Assembly: GCF_014873755.1 (NCBI RefSeq)
Contig: NZ_JADBEG010000001.1
Coordinates: forward strand, 2,916,501-2,980,500
Reading direction: 5' to 3'
Length of the DNA: 64,000 bases
Origin: Amycolatopsis lexingtonensis
GTDB taxonomy: Bacteria > Actinomycetota > Actinomycetes > Mycobacteriales > Pseudonocardiaceae
Every line of letters begins with the position of its first letter. The stretch's first letter is position 1. Of this stretch, positions 16,499-24,974 are shown piece after piece. The notes beneath the pieces were generated by a model. That model was given only the letters and a program-made list of their open reading frames with translations, was not told the DNA's origin and searched no databases. The position numbers were made by a program, and so were the translations under genes.

Positions 16499-17844
16499 CG
16501 CGGAACGGCGACCTCGCCGCGCACCGGGTCCTTGCGGCCGAGCTGCGCGGTGGGCACCCGGTAGGTCTCCTTCCCGGTGGCCACGGCGACGACGTTCACC
16601 AGGCACAGCGCGGCGGTGAAGACGGCCACGCCCAGCCACGCGCCCCGGCCCGTCCCGGTCACCCCCACCGCGATGGTGGGCAGGAACCCGCTGATCGCGA
16701 ACCCGATCTGGGTCCCGATCGCCGTCCCGGACAGGCGCACCCGCGCGGGGAACATCTCGCCGTAGAACGACGGCCACACGGCACTCGTGGCGGTGTAGAC
16801 GATCCCGAACATCCCGATGCCGACGACGAAGATCCACAGGTAGCTGCCGGCCGCGATGGCACCGAGGTACGCGAAGATCAAGACGGCGCAGCCCAGTGAA
16901 CCGGCAATGAAGATCCGCTTGCGGCCGACGCGGTCGGAAAGCTTGGCCCACAGCGGGATCGAAACGACGGCGGCGACGTTGGCCAGCACCCCGACCCACA
17001 GCATGGGCGTCTTGCTCAGGCCCACCGTGTTCACGGCGTAGCTGAGCGCGTAGACGGTGAAGATCGTGCTGACGGAAGCGATCAGCGCCGCGACGACGAC
17101 GCGCAGGACGTCGGCCCAGTGGTCCCGCAACAGCACGGCCAGCGGCAGCTTCACGACTTCGCCGCCGGCGACTTCTTCCTGGAACACCGGCGTCTCGTCC
17201 AGCGAGCGGCGGATGTAGTAGCCCACCAGCACCACGACGGCGCTGAGCCAGAACGGGACCCGCCAGCCCCACGACAGCAGCGCTTCCTGCGGCAGCGCGG
17301 CGACCGGCAGGAACACCGCGGTCGCCAGGATCTGCCCGGCCTGCGTGCCGCTGAGGGTGAAGCTCGTGTAGTACGCGCGGCGGTGCTCGGGGGCGTGCTC
17401 GAGGCTCATGGAGTTCGCGCTGGCCTGCTCGCCGCCGGCGGACAGGCCCTGCAGCAACCGCAGCGCGACCAGCAGGATCGGCGCGGCGACGCCCCAGCTG
17501 CCGTAAGCGGGCAGGCAGCCGACGAGCACGGTGGACAGCCCCATCAGCAGGAGTGTGGCCAGCAGGACGCGCTTGCGGCCGAACTTGTCCCCCAGGTGCC
17601 CCAGCAGCAGCGCCCCGAGCGGCCGCGAGACGTAGCCGACGCCGAAGGTCGACAGCGCCAGCAACGTGCCGGTCGCCGGCGACGAGGCCGGGAAGAAGAT
17701 CTTGTTGAAGACCAGCGCGGCGGCCGTGCCGTAGATGAAGAAGTCGTAGTACTCGAGCGCGCTGCCGATCCACGCGGCCAGTGCCGCTTTGGCGGGCCGG
17801 CCCGCGGGAGGGGCGTCCACTGCGCCATCCGGACGATCGGTCAC
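16495..17844 (-). CDS. MFS transporter, metabolite:H+ symporter (shikimate/aromatic-acid type)
   Basis: 449 residues with about 12 hydrophobic segments. The MHS-family start KAALAAWIGSALEYYDFFIY, the loop RPLGALLLGHLGDKFGRKRV and the later LSDRVGRKRIFIAG repeat are diagnostic. The nearest role by family and context is H+-driven uptake of shikimate, quinate or a related acid. GTG start with GGAGGAG upstream. Its promoter region holds two palindromes that could be TetR sites. Confidence 0.9.
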   Translation of the reverse strand: MTDRPDGAVDAPPAGRPAKAALAAWIGSALEYYDFFIYGTAAALVFNKIFFPASSPATGTLLALSTFGVGYVSRPLGALLLGHLGDKFGRKRVLLATLLLMGLSTVLVGCLPAYGSWGVAAPILLVALRLLQGLSAGGEQASANSMSLEHAPEHRRAYYTSFTLSGTQAGQILATAVFLPVAALPQEALLSWGWRVPFWLSAVVVLVGYYIRRSLDETPVFQEEVAGGEVVKLPLAVLLRDHWADVLRVVVAALIASVSTIFTVYALSYAVNTVGLSKTPMLWVGVLANVAAVVSIPLWAKLSDRVGRKRIFIAGSLGCAVLIFAYLGAIAAGSYLWIFVVGIGMFGIVYTATSAVWPSFYGEMFPARVRLSGTAIGTQIGFAISGFLPTIAVGVTGTGRGAWLGVAVFTAALCLVNVVAVATGKETYRVPTAQLGRKDPVRGEVAVPR

Positions 17845-17884
17845 GTCATTCTCCTCCGCGGGTGCGCCACTGCAGTCCGAGTAA

Positions 17885-17912
17885 CTAACCGGTTAGGTAT
17901 GTACCGTACGGT
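17885..17912. promoter_or_regulatory. Palindromic operator region upstream of the transporter
   Basis: CTAACCGGTTAG (17885-17896) is a perfect 12-base palindrome and ACCGTACGGT (17903-17912) a perfect 10-base palindrome, 40-70 bases upstream of the transporter start at 17844. The second shares GTAC with the TetR region at 15026-15050. The area is A/T-rich (GGTTAATTAGAGAG follows), consistent with a promoter. Confidence 0.5.
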
Positions 17913-17967
17913 TAATTAGAGAGATTGAACGGCGCCCGCGGGCTTGTCAAGTACGAGTTCCCGGTCC

Positions 17968-18717
17968 TCAGGACGGCGGGGTGAGGTTCTGGCAGAGCGA
18001 CCTGGGAAACGCCGGTTCGACGGCCAGGATTTCACCGCAGCCGCCGCCGCTGGCCGAGGCGAAGCTCGCCCAGCCGGTGCCCGCCCAGCGGTAGGCGACC
18101 CGGTTCGGGGCCTGGCCGCTGTGCCGCTGCAGGTCGTGGATCAGCCAGTTCTGGTCGCACGCCCGCGTGGTGCCGGGGTACTCGGCCTCCGTGCTGAACT
18201 CGATCTGCGCGACCCACGCCTGGGCGCAGTGGTCGGGGGGCGGTTCGCAGCCAAGGATCTTGTCGCACTTCTTCCAGCCGCCGGGCAGCAGCCGCCAGCT
18301 GTCCTCGGCGTTGACGATCACCGGCCGCTTCCCGATCGGTGCCGCCGTCTTCAGCGGGACGTCGGCCGGGACCTGCTGGCAGTCCGGCCCGGCCCCGGCC
18401 TGGAACAGGACGCCGGCGTCGATCCGCTCGGGGGCCTCGGTGACCTGGGCGTGCGGCGCGATGGCGCAGGCGGACAGGTCGACGTGCAGCACCGCGCTGT
18501 GGTCGTCCAGGCCCGGCCGGATGTCCGTGACCCACGCGGTCATCTCCGCCGGAGCGGCCGCGGGTACGGGCGGCGGTTCCGGGGTGGTCGCGGACGTGGT
18601 TTCCGGGGCGGCGGTGCTCCGGTACGGGATGTTGAGCGCCAGCAGCACGCCGAACACGAGGCCCCCGGCGGCGAGCGCCCCGAACGTCCACAGCACGGGT
18701 CTGACGAATCGCGACAC
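17968..18717 (-). CDS. Membrane-anchored, Cys-rich hypothetical protein
   Basis: 249 residues, GTG start. One N-terminal transmembrane helix (VLWTFGALAAGGLVFGVLLA), a Thr/Pro-rich linker, and an extracytoplasmic domain with about nine Cys residues, enough for several disulfides (DLSACAIA, GPDCQQV, WKKCDKILGCEPPPDHCAQA, TRACDQNWL, GGGCGE, SLCQNL). The pattern recalls secreted septum-formation-like proteins of actinobacteria, but I do not recognise the family. No catalytic motif is visible. It lies between the transporter promoter and the DHRS12-like gene. Confidence 0.75.
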   Translation of the reverse strand: MSRFVRPVLWTFGALAAGGLVFGVLLALNIPYRSTAAPETTSATTPEPPPVPAAAPAEMTAWVTDIRPGLDDHSAVLHVDLSACAIAPHAQVTEAPERIDAGVLFQAGAGPDCQQVPADVPLKTAAPIGKRPVIVNAEDSWRLLPGGWKKCDKILGCEPPPDHCAQAWVAQIEFSTEAEYPGTTRACDQNWLIHDLQRHSGQAPNRVAYRWAGTGWASFASASGGGCGEILAVEPAFPRSLCQNLTPPS

Positions 18718-18750
18718 CGAAGTTCCCCCTCCACCGTTGCCGGCGGGAGC

Positions 18751-19683
18751 CTACCGGCCGACGACGTCCAGGCAGTGCCGCAGCAGCCGTTCCGCGTCGC
18801 CGGGCGCCGGGCGCGTGCCGGGCAGCAGGTGCGTCGGCCGGTCCCGGCGGTCGTGCCAGAACCGCCCCGGCGGCGGGCCGGGCTCGGTCGCCGCCAGCCA
18901 CACCGCCGTGTCGGCGCCCTCGGCGGCCGTGCGCAGCACGGGCCCGAGCAGCCGCCGGAACGACGGCAGGGACGCGGCCAGGCCCGGGGTGTCCGCCCAG
19001 CCGGGATGCGTGCTGTGCACCGCGATCCCGTCCGGCCGCCACCGGTCGGCCAGCACCGGCGTGAGCTCGACCTGCATCCGCTTCGTGCGCGCGTACGCGG
19101 TCGCGCCGCGGTAGCGCCCGCCCCGGTATTCCGGGTCGTCGACGGCGAGCGGCTGGGTGTACATCCCGCCGGAGGACACCCAGATCACCCGCGCGTCGGC
19201 CGACGCACGCAGCGCGGGCCGCAGCAGTTCGGTCAGCAGCAGCGGTCCGAGCACGTGCGTGGCGAACGTGCGCTCGTGGCCGTCCACGCTCTCTTCCCGC
19301 CGCGGCGGCAGCACTCCGGCGTTGTGGACGAGAACGTCCACACGCGACTCCCGGGCCGCGAACTCGCGCACCGACGCGAAATCGGCGACATCGCACCGGG
19401 CTGTCCGGACCTTCGCGTCCGGCACCGCCGCGTGGATCCGGTCGAGCGCCGACTCCCCGCGTGCGAGGTCGCGCACCACCAGCACGACTTCCGCGCCCAG
19501 CCGGGCCAGCCCGGTGGCGGTCGCTTCGCCGAGGCCGGAACTCGCGCCGGTCACCAGTGCGACCCGGCCCCGCAGCGCGTCCGGCGCGGGATCACCGGCC
19601 GCCCAGGCGCGGCGACGCAGCGCGTAGCCGAGGCGGGAATAGCCGACGACCACGGTGCGGTCGAGGAGGGTGTCGAGCAGCAA
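18751..19683 (-). CDS. SDR family oxidoreductase, DHRS12-like
   Basis: 310 residues. A ~37-residue N-terminal extension (VVVGYSRLGYALRRRAWAAG) precedes the NAD(P) site VALVTGASSGLGEATATGLA; NAG, Ser (IWVSSGGM) and YARTK are intact. The extension is typical of DHRS12-type SDRs and may contact membrane. The start codon at 19683 is TTG after a GGAG; no better start fits the conserved N-terminus. First of the stretch with TspO and TIGR01777 genes, transcribed the same way. Confidence 0.87.
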   Translation of the reverse strand: MLLDTLLDRTVVVGYSRLGYALRRRAWAAGDPAPDALRGRVALVTGASSGLGEATATGLARLGAEVVLVVRDLARGESALDRIHAAVPDAKVRTARCDVADFASVREFAARESRVDVLVHNAGVLPPRREESVDGHERTFATHVLGPLLLTELLRPALRASADARVIWVSSGGMYTQPLAVDDPEYRGGRYRGATAYARTKRMQVELTPVLADRWRPDGIAVHSTHPGWADTPGLAASLPSFRRLLGPVLRTAAEGADTAVWLAATEPGPPPGRFWHDRRDRPTHLLPGTRPAPGDAERLLRHCLDVVGR

Positions 19684-19696
19684 GGGGATTCTCCGA

Positions 19697-20170
19697 TCAG
19701 TTCAGGACGACGATCGCGGCATTGAGCGCCGTCGCGAAGAGCGTCCACGCGAGGTACGGCAGCTGAAGCGCGGCCGCTGCTCGCGAGCGGCGCCGGAAGA
19801 CCAGCGCGGTCGCGGCGATCACGACGTCGAGCGCCACGATCTCCACCAAGGCGACGGTGTACGCGCCCGCGGCGAAGAACAACGGCGTCCACGCCGCGTT
19901 GAGCACCAGCCCGGCGGCGTACCAGCCGAACTCCCGCCGCGGTCCCCCGGCGCGCCAGAAGAGCCAGCCGGACAGGGCGATCGCCAGGTACAGGACTGTC
20001 CACACCGGACCGAACAACCACGAGGGCGGCGCCCACGGCGGCTGCGCCAGTCCGGCGTAGACGGCGCGGGACTGCGTCGCGGCGAGGCCGCCGACGACGG
20101 CGACGACGGCCACCGCGGCGACGAACCCCGCCAGGGCCAGCGGCGGCGCGGGACGGTGGATGGTGGTCAT
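19697..20170 (-). CDS. tspO: TspO/MBR (CrtK) family membrane protein
   Basis: 157 residues, five hydrophobic segments. Signature stretches: [72 protein letters not shown]. TspO proteins bind porphyrins and respond to light and oxygen stress; in Rhodobacter the gene (crtK) sits with carotenoid genes. Its start overlaps the stop of the TIGR01777 gene (ATGA). The context with a CarH-like regulator fits a light or redox role. Confidence 0.93.
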   Translation of the reverse strand: MTTIHRPAPPLALAGFVAAVAVVAVVGGLAATQSRAVYAGLAQPPWAPPSWLFGPVWTVLYLAIALSGWLFWRAGGPRREFGWYAAGLVLNAAWTPLFFAAGAYTVALVEIVALDVVIAATALVFRRRSRAAAALQLPYLAWTLFATALNAAIVVLN

Positions 20171-21534
20171 ACCGGCTCTCCTACGGTCGGGCGTGCGTCC
20201 GAATCGGTTTTGGCGCCCAGCAAGTGGGCGAGCGCGTCGCGAAGCCGGCCGTGACGGAACTCGTGCCCGGCGTCGAGCAGGCGCCCGGGCCGCACCCGCT
20301 GGTCGGCGAGCGCCAGCTCGCGAGCCCCTTCGCGGCCGAGCAGCAGCCGCGGGCCGAACGCCGGCACCGGCAGCAGCGCCGGGCGGTGCAGCACCCGCCC
20401 GAGGGTCTTCGTGTACTCGGCGTTCCGCACCGGTTCGGGACTGACGGCGTTCACCGCGCCGGACAGGGCCCGGTCGGTCACGGCCCGCAGGTAGACGTCG
20501 GTCAGGTCGTCGAGGCCGATCCACGGCAGCCACTGCCCGCCGGTCCCGATCGGGCCGCCCAGGCCGGCGGCGAAGAGCGGGCGCTGGAGCCGGAGCACGC
20601 CGCCGCGCGGGCTGAGCACCAGCCCGGTGCGCACCCGGACCACGCGGATTCCCGCGCCGGCCGCCGGTTCCGCGGCGGCCTCCCAGTCTTCGACGACGTC
20701 GGCGAGAAACCCTTCCCCGCGCTCGCTGTCCTCGGTCAGCACCTCGTCGCCCCGCTCCGGGCCGTAGTAGCCGACCGCGGACGCCGAGACGAACACCCCG
20801 GGACCGTCCGGGGTGCGGGCGGCCAGTTCGGCGAGCTTCCGGGTGGGGCCGATCCGGCTGTCGCGCACGGCCCGCCGGTGGCGCTCGTCGAACCGCCCGG
20901 CCACCGAGGCACCGGCCAGGTGCACCACCGCGTCGACGCCGGCCAGGAGGTCCTCGGCGGGCTCTTCCGGCCGCCACGTCCGCTCGTCCGGAGTGCGCGC
21001 GGCGCGCCGCACCAGGCGGATCACCCGGTGGCCGCCGGTGGTGAGCAACGCCGTCAGCGCGGTGCCCACCAGCCCGCTCGCCCCGGTCACCGCGATGGTC
21101 AGCGGCTCGTGCCAGTACCGCCGCTGCGCGGCCAGGTCGGCCGCGAGCTGGCGGTACCGGTAGGCGAACATCGAGCGCAGCGCCGCCGCCGGCACGGGCG
21201 TCTCCACGCGGTCGGTGAGCACGGTGCGGCCGGGGCCGTCGGCTTCGAACCGGTGAACGTGCCGCCACGGCACGACGGCCGAGAGCACCGGCGTGGCGAG
21301 CCGGTCGACGAACTGGTGCGGCGGCCGGTAGCCGGCGGGCTCGTGCTCGGCGGTCCACTTCAACCCGCCGGGCAGCACCAGCTCGGCCGTGCCGTCGCAC
21401 AGGGACTCGGCCTCGGTCCCGACCCGGACCGGCTGCCACGGCGGGGCGAGCCGCGTGAACGCCCCGGGCAGCCCGTGCCACGAGAACACCTCAGCCAAGG
21501 GGGCGGAGACGACGCCCGAGAACTCCGCGACCAC
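20167..21534 (-). CDS. TIGR01777-type epimerase with N-terminal SRPBCC domain
   Basis: 455 residues in two parts: a START/SRPBCC-like ligand pocket (residues ~1-145, [20 protein letters not shown]) and a TIGR01777 NAD(P)-binding epimerase-like domain ([44 protein letters not shown]). The fused form is common in actinobacteria and its substrate is unknown. GTG start at 21534. It is divergent from the orphan cytochrome b, with the motif-bearing 171-base gap between them. Confidence 0.9.
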   Translation of the reverse strand: MVAEFSGVVSAPLAEVFSWHGLPGAFTRLAPPWQPVRVGTEAESLCDGTAELVLPGGLKWTAEHEPAGYRPPHQFVDRLATPVLSAVVPWRHVHRFEADGPGRTVLTDRVETPVPAAALRSMFAYRYRQLAADLAAQRRYWHEPLTIAVTGASGLVGTALTALLTTGGHRVIRLVRRAARTPDERTWRPEEPAEDLLAGVDAVVHLAGASVAGRFDERHRRAVRDSRIGPTRKLAELAARTPDGPGVFVSASAVGYYGPERGDEVLTEDSERGEGFLADVVEDWEAAAEPAAGAGIRVVRVRTGLVLSPRGGVLRLQRPLFAAGLGGPIGTGGQWLPWIGLDDLTDVYLRAVTDRALSGAVNAVSPEPVRNAEYTKTLGRVLHRPALLPVPAFGPRLLLGREGARELALADQRVRPGRLLDAGHEFRHGRLRDALAHLLGAKTDSDARPTVGEPV

Positions 21535-21543
21535 GCGCTCCTC

Positions 21544-21637
21544 CGATGCAGTATCGACTCAACTATCGCCGTAACCGTACCTCGGCCTGGTGATTCTCGC
21601 CTATTTCCCCTGTCAGGTGCGATTCATCTTCGATGCA
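21544..21637. promoter_or_regulatory. Candidate MerR-type operator sites between TIGR01777 gene and cytochrome b gene
   Basis: The 17-base GATTCATCTTCGATGCA at 21621-21637 matches 15 of 17 positions of a site upstream of the MerR gene (24798-24814). CGATGCA also occurs at 21544-21550, and GACTCAACT at 21556-21564 is a near-copy of the first half. The gap serves both divergent genes. Confidence 0.45.
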
Positions 21638-21705
21638 GCCGCGTGCAATCTCGGCGCACCGGTGTGACGATCGAGAAGGCAAGCGACCGATCCCTGGAGA
21701 GTCCG

Positions 21706-23274
21706 ATGAGTTCACTCACCACCCCGACCAAGGGGTCGAGTGCCGTGGAGCGGCACGTGGGCGAGGCCGCGGACAACGCGGACCGGCGGTACCACGCGGC
21801 CAAGGGCCTGCGGCACCAGATGAACAAGGTGTTCCCGACGCACTGGTCGTTCCTGCTCGGGGAGATCGCGCTCTACAGCTTCATCATCCTGCTGCTCACC
21901 GGTGTGTACCTGACGCTGTTCTTCGACCCCTCCATGCAGGAGGTCGTCTACCAGGGCAGCTTCAAGAACATGCAGGGCCTGGAGATGTCGCAGGCGTTCC
22001 GCACGACGCTGGACCTCTCCTTCGACGTCCGCGGCGGGCTGTTCATGCGGCAGCTGCACCACTGGGCGGCGCTGATCTTCGTGGCGTCGATGGCCGTGCA
22101 CATGCTGCGGATCTTCTTCACCGGTGCGTTCCGGCGCCCGCGTGAGGCGAACTGGGTGATCGGCGGGCTGCTGCTGATCCTGGGCTGTTTCGAGGGCTTC
22201 TTCGGGTATTCGCTGCCGGACGACCTGCTCTCGGGTACCGGTATCCGCGCGACGCTGTCGGGCATCGTGCTCTCGGTGCCGGTGATGGGCACCTGGATCC
22301 ACTGGGCGCTGTTCGGCGGGGAGTTCCCGGGCGACCAGATCATCCCGCGCCTGTACACGCTGCACATCCTGCTGCTGCCGGGCATCATGCTCGCGCTGGT
22401 CGGGGCGCACCTGGCGCTGGTCTGGTACCAGAAGCACACCCAGTTCCCGGGGGTGCGCCGCAAGGAGACCAACGTCGTCGGCGTCCGGATCATGCCGTAC
22501 TTCGCGCTCAAGGGCGGGGCGTTCTTCACCCTCGTGGTGGGTGTGCTGGCGTTGATGTCGGGGTTGTTCCAGATCAACCCGGTGTGGAACTTCGGCCCGT
22601 ACAACCCTTCCCAGGTCTCCGCCGGGTCCCAGCCGGACTGGTACATGGGCTGGGCCGACGGGCTCCTGCGCGTCTGGCCGCCGTGGGAGCTCTACCTCGG
22701 CGACCACACCGTCCCGCCGGTGTTCTTCGCCGGCGCCATCGGGATCGCGGTGCTCGTGACGCTGCTGCTCAGTTATCCGTTCCTGGAACGGAAACTCTCC
22801 GGCGACACCGCGCACCACAACCTGCTCCAGCGCCCGCGCGACGTCCCGGTGCGCACCTCCATCGGGGCGATGGCGATCACGTTCTTCCTCGTGCTCACCC
22901 TCTCCAGCTTCAACGACATCCTCGCGGTCCAGTTCGACGTCTCGCTCAACGCCATGACGTGGGCCGGCCGGATCGGGCTGCTCGTCGGCCCGCCGGTGGT
23001 CTACTTCCTCACCTACCGGCTCTGCGTCGGCCTGCAGCGGGCCGACCGCGAGGTGCTGGAGCACGGCATCGAAACCGGCATCATCAAGCGGCTCCCCCAC
23101 GGCGAGTTCATCGAAATCCACCAGCCGCTCGCCGCCGGGCCGCTCGAGTACCAGGGTGCGCCGGTGCCGAAGAAGATGAACCAGCTGGGCTCGGCCGGGC
23201 ACGCCGTCCCCGGCTCCCTGCTGACCCCGGACCCGGTCGAAGAAACCGCGGCGCTGGAGCGGGAGCGGCGATGA
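21706..23274 (+). CDS. Cytochrome bc1-type cytochrome b (QcrB paralogue), orphan
   Basis: 522 residues, the actinobacterial QcrB length. Heme-b His pairs lie in [20 protein letters not shown] and in [21 protein letters not shown]. The quinol-site motif is the actinobacterial PDWY ([20 protein letters not shown]), and [18 protein letters not shown] is characteristic. Normally qcrB follows qcrC and qcrA; neither Rieske (QcrA) nor cytochrome cc (QcrC) is adjacent here. It is followed by two small membrane proteins with 4-base overlaps. It may be a stress- or light-induced replacement for the main subunit, or act alone in quinone redox chemistry. Confidence 0.92.
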   Translation: MSSLTTPTKGSSAVERHVGEAADNADRRYHAAKGLRHQMNKVFPTHWSFLLGEIALYSFIILLLTGVYLTLFFDPSMQEVVYQGSFKNMQGLEMSQAFRTTLDLSFDVRGGLFMRQLHHWAALIFVASMAVHMLRIFFTGAFRRPREANWVIGGLLLILGCFEGFFGYSLPDDLLSGTGIRATLSGIVLSVPVMGTWIHWALFGGEFPGDQIIPRLYTLHILLLPGIMLALVGAHLALVWYQKHTQFPGVRRKETNVVGVRIMPYFALKGGAFFTLVVGVLALMSGLFQINPVWNFGPYNPSQVSAGSQPDWYMGWADGLLRVWPPWELYLGDHTVPPVFFAGAIGIAVLVTLLLSYPFLERKLSGDTAHHNLLQRPRDVPVRTSIGAMAITFFLVLTLSSFNDILAVQFDVSLNAMTWAGRIGLLVGPPVVYFLTYRLCVGLQRADREVLEHGIETGIIKRLPHGEFIEIHQPLAAGPLEYQGAPVPKKMNQLGSAGHAVPGSLLTPDPVEETAALERERR

Positions 23275-23654
23275 CCGTCACGGCACCCCGCGTCGCCGTC
23301 GCGTCCCGCCTCGCGACAGGATGCGCCGCGGGGGCGGCACTGTTGTCCGCGTTCGCCACGACGAGCAGTTTCGGCTGGCTGCCCCTCGAATCGCCCGCGG
23401 TGGCCGCGGGGCTGGCCCTGACGGTGCACGCCACGCTGCTGCTGACCATTGTGGACAGCCGGGACCGGCGGCTGCGCGGCCCGGCCGTCGTCGTCGGATC
23501 GCTGCTCGCCTGCGGCCTGCTCGCCGGCTCGCTCTGGGCCGCGACCGCGCACTCCCCCGGCCAGGCGGGCCCGGTCTTCGTTCAGGTCGTGGAAAACATC
23601 GCCGGGCCGCTGGCCGTCCTGACCGTCCACATCGGAGCGGGGCGCACCTCGTGA
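23271..23654 (+). CDS. Small hypothetical membrane protein
   Basis: 127 residues with about four hydrophobic segments ([78 protein letters not shown]). No family recognised. It overlaps the cytochrome b stop (ATGA) and the next start (GTGA), so it is translated with both and could be an accessory subunit of the orphan cytochrome b. Confidence 0.75.
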   Translation: MTVTAPRVAVASRLATGCAAGAALLSAFATTSSFGWLPLESPAVAAGLALTVHATLLLTIVDSRDRRLRGPAVVVGSLLACGLLAGSLWAATAHSPGQAGPVFVQVVENIAGPLAVLTVHIGAGRTS

Positions 23655-23947
23655 CCCGGCCGGTCCTGATCACCACGGCCGCGCCGTCGGCCGAAGAACA
23701 GCTCGCCCGGCGGCGCCGCAAGTACGTGGTGATGATGGCCTGCCGGATCCCGTGCCTGGTCCTCGCCGGGCTCACGGCGCACGTCTGGTGGCTGGCGCTG
23801 ACCTTCCTGGCGATCTCCATCCCCCTGCCGTGGGCCGCGGTGCTCATCGCCAACGACGTCCCGGCGCGGCGGAAGGAGCCGGCCGCCCGCCACCTCGCGC
23901 GGCCCGCGCTGTCACCCGGAGAAGACCGCGAGCGCCCCGGCGAATGA
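23651..23947 (+). CDS. DUF3099-like membrane protein
   Basis: 98 residues. It has the DUF3099 layout: a short cytoplasmic start (LITTAAPSAEEQLARRRRKY), VVMMACRIPCLVLAGLTAHV as first helix, WWLALTFLAISIPLPWAAVL as second, then a charged tail. Function unknown. GTG start overlaps the previous stop, and its end overlaps the convergent MerR gene by 36 bases. Confidence 0.75.
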   Translation: MTRPVLITTAAPSAEEQLARRRRKYVVMMACRIPCLVLAGLTAHVWWLALTFLAISIPLPWAAVLIANDVPARRKEPAARHLARPALSPGEDRERPGE

Positions 23948-24757
23948 CGGCGGGAGCGGTTCGCCCACGGTCGGCAGCCCGCGCCAGCCGGGACCGGCCG
24001 GGCGCACCGGCACCCCGTCGGCGTGCAGCGCGCGCAGGATCCGCACGTCCGCGGACTGCGACGTCATCGACCAGACCACCACCTCCCCCGGCTCGAACCG
24101 GGCGGCGACCACGCGCAGGACGTCGAGGGAAACCAAGCCTCCCAAGAACATCGCCGACGCGCCGTCGTCGTTCAGCGCGGCGCTGAGCATCTTCACCGGC
24201 AGGTCGTGGCGCTCCGCCGGACCGCACACGAAGAGGACGGGCGCCCGGCCGGCCCGCGCGGGCGCGGGATACCGGTCCACCGCCCCGGACGCCGCGGTGG
24301 CCAGCGCCCACTCCGCGGCCATCGCGGCGCGGTCGCCGTGCCGCGCCCACCGTTCCCCGATGGCCCGCAGCACGGGGCCGACGACCTCGGTCCACGTCTT
24401 CGCCACGCCCAGGCTGCCGAGCGCGTCGTCGACCAGACCGCCCATGGTGGGCAGGTCGAGCGACTCCGCGGCCTCGGCGAGCCGTTGCCTGCGCTGCCCG
24501 GCGGTCACCTCGGCGGCCGAGCGGTCCAGCACCAGCCGGGCGGCGTCGCGCGCGCTGGTCCCCTGGGCCTGCAGGGCACGCATCCGGCGCAGCCGTTCGA
24601 CGTCCTCGGGGGTGTACCGCCGCCGTCCGTTCGCTTCGCGCTCGGCGGCGCCGATGCCGTACCGCTGCTCCCAGGTGCGCAGCGTCACCTGCGACACGCC
24701 CAGCGTCCGCGCGACCTCGCTCGAGCTGAGGAACCGCGCCCCTGCGGTGCTGCTCAT
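23912..24757 (-). CDS. MerR family regulator with B12-binding-type C-terminus (CarH/LitR-like)
   Basis: 281 residues. N-terminal MerR helix-turn-helix: FLSSSEVARTLGVSQVTLRT, WEQRYGIGAAEREANGRRRY. The C-terminal ~200 residues have the helical plus Rossmann layout of CarH/LitR, which hold adenosylcobalamin as a light sensor. ERHDLP stands where the base-off His motif E/DxHxxG is expected (final Gly is Pro), and the upper Wx9EH motif is disturbed (Trp in place of His, one extra residue). It may therefore not bind B12 normally. Likely controls the neighbouring redox genes and perhaps the carotenoid cluster. Confidence 0.85.
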   Translation of the reverse strand: MSSTAGARFLSSSEVARTLGVSQVTLRTWEQRYGIGAAEREANGRRRYTPEDVERLRRMRALQAQGTSARDAARLVLDRSAAEVTAGQRRQRLAEAAESLDLPTMGGLVDDALGSLGVAKTWTEVVGPVLRAIGERWARHGDRAAMAAEWALATAASGAVDRYPAPARAGRAPVLFVCGPAERHDLPVKMLSAALNDDGASAMFLGGLVSLDVLRVVAARFEPGEVVVWSMTSQSADVRILRALHADGVPVRPAGPGWRGLPTVGEPLPPSFAGALAVFSG

Positions 24758-24780
24758 CGGGCCTCCTCGTGAACGCGTAG

Positions 24781-24814
24781 TGAATCACGAGCATACCGAT
24801 TCAACTGCGATGCA
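24781..24814. promoter_or_regulatory. MerR gene promoter/operator with shared motif
   Basis: TGAATC (24781-24786) and GATTCA (24798-24803) form an inverted repeat with an 11-base spacer, and GATTCAACTGCGATGCA (24798-24814) nearly equals the site upstream of the cytochrome b gene. It lies 24-57 bases upstream of the MerR start, a suitable place for autoregulation. Confidence 0.45.
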
Positions 24815-24910
24815 CACTTCCGCTGACTCGACCGAGTCTCCCGGATCGATCGCAGCCCCGCAACAGGTGATTGACCTGCTACTTCTCGCTCTCCGCTGCC
24901 GATCCGTCAC

Positions 24911-24971
24911 TTGTGTGCCGAGCGAACGAGAGCAGGCGCCTTCGCGCTCGCGCAGCGCACGCGGCACACAA
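24911..24971 (-). terminator. Stem-loop downstream of glycosyltransferase
   Basis: TTGTGTGCCG (24911-24920) pairs perfectly with CGGCACACAA (24962-24971), enclosing a 41-base GC-rich loop that can fold further. It begins 4 bases after the glycosyltransferase stop at 24975, so it probably ends that transcript before the MerR promoter. Confidence 0.6.
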
Positions 24972-24974
24972 AGC

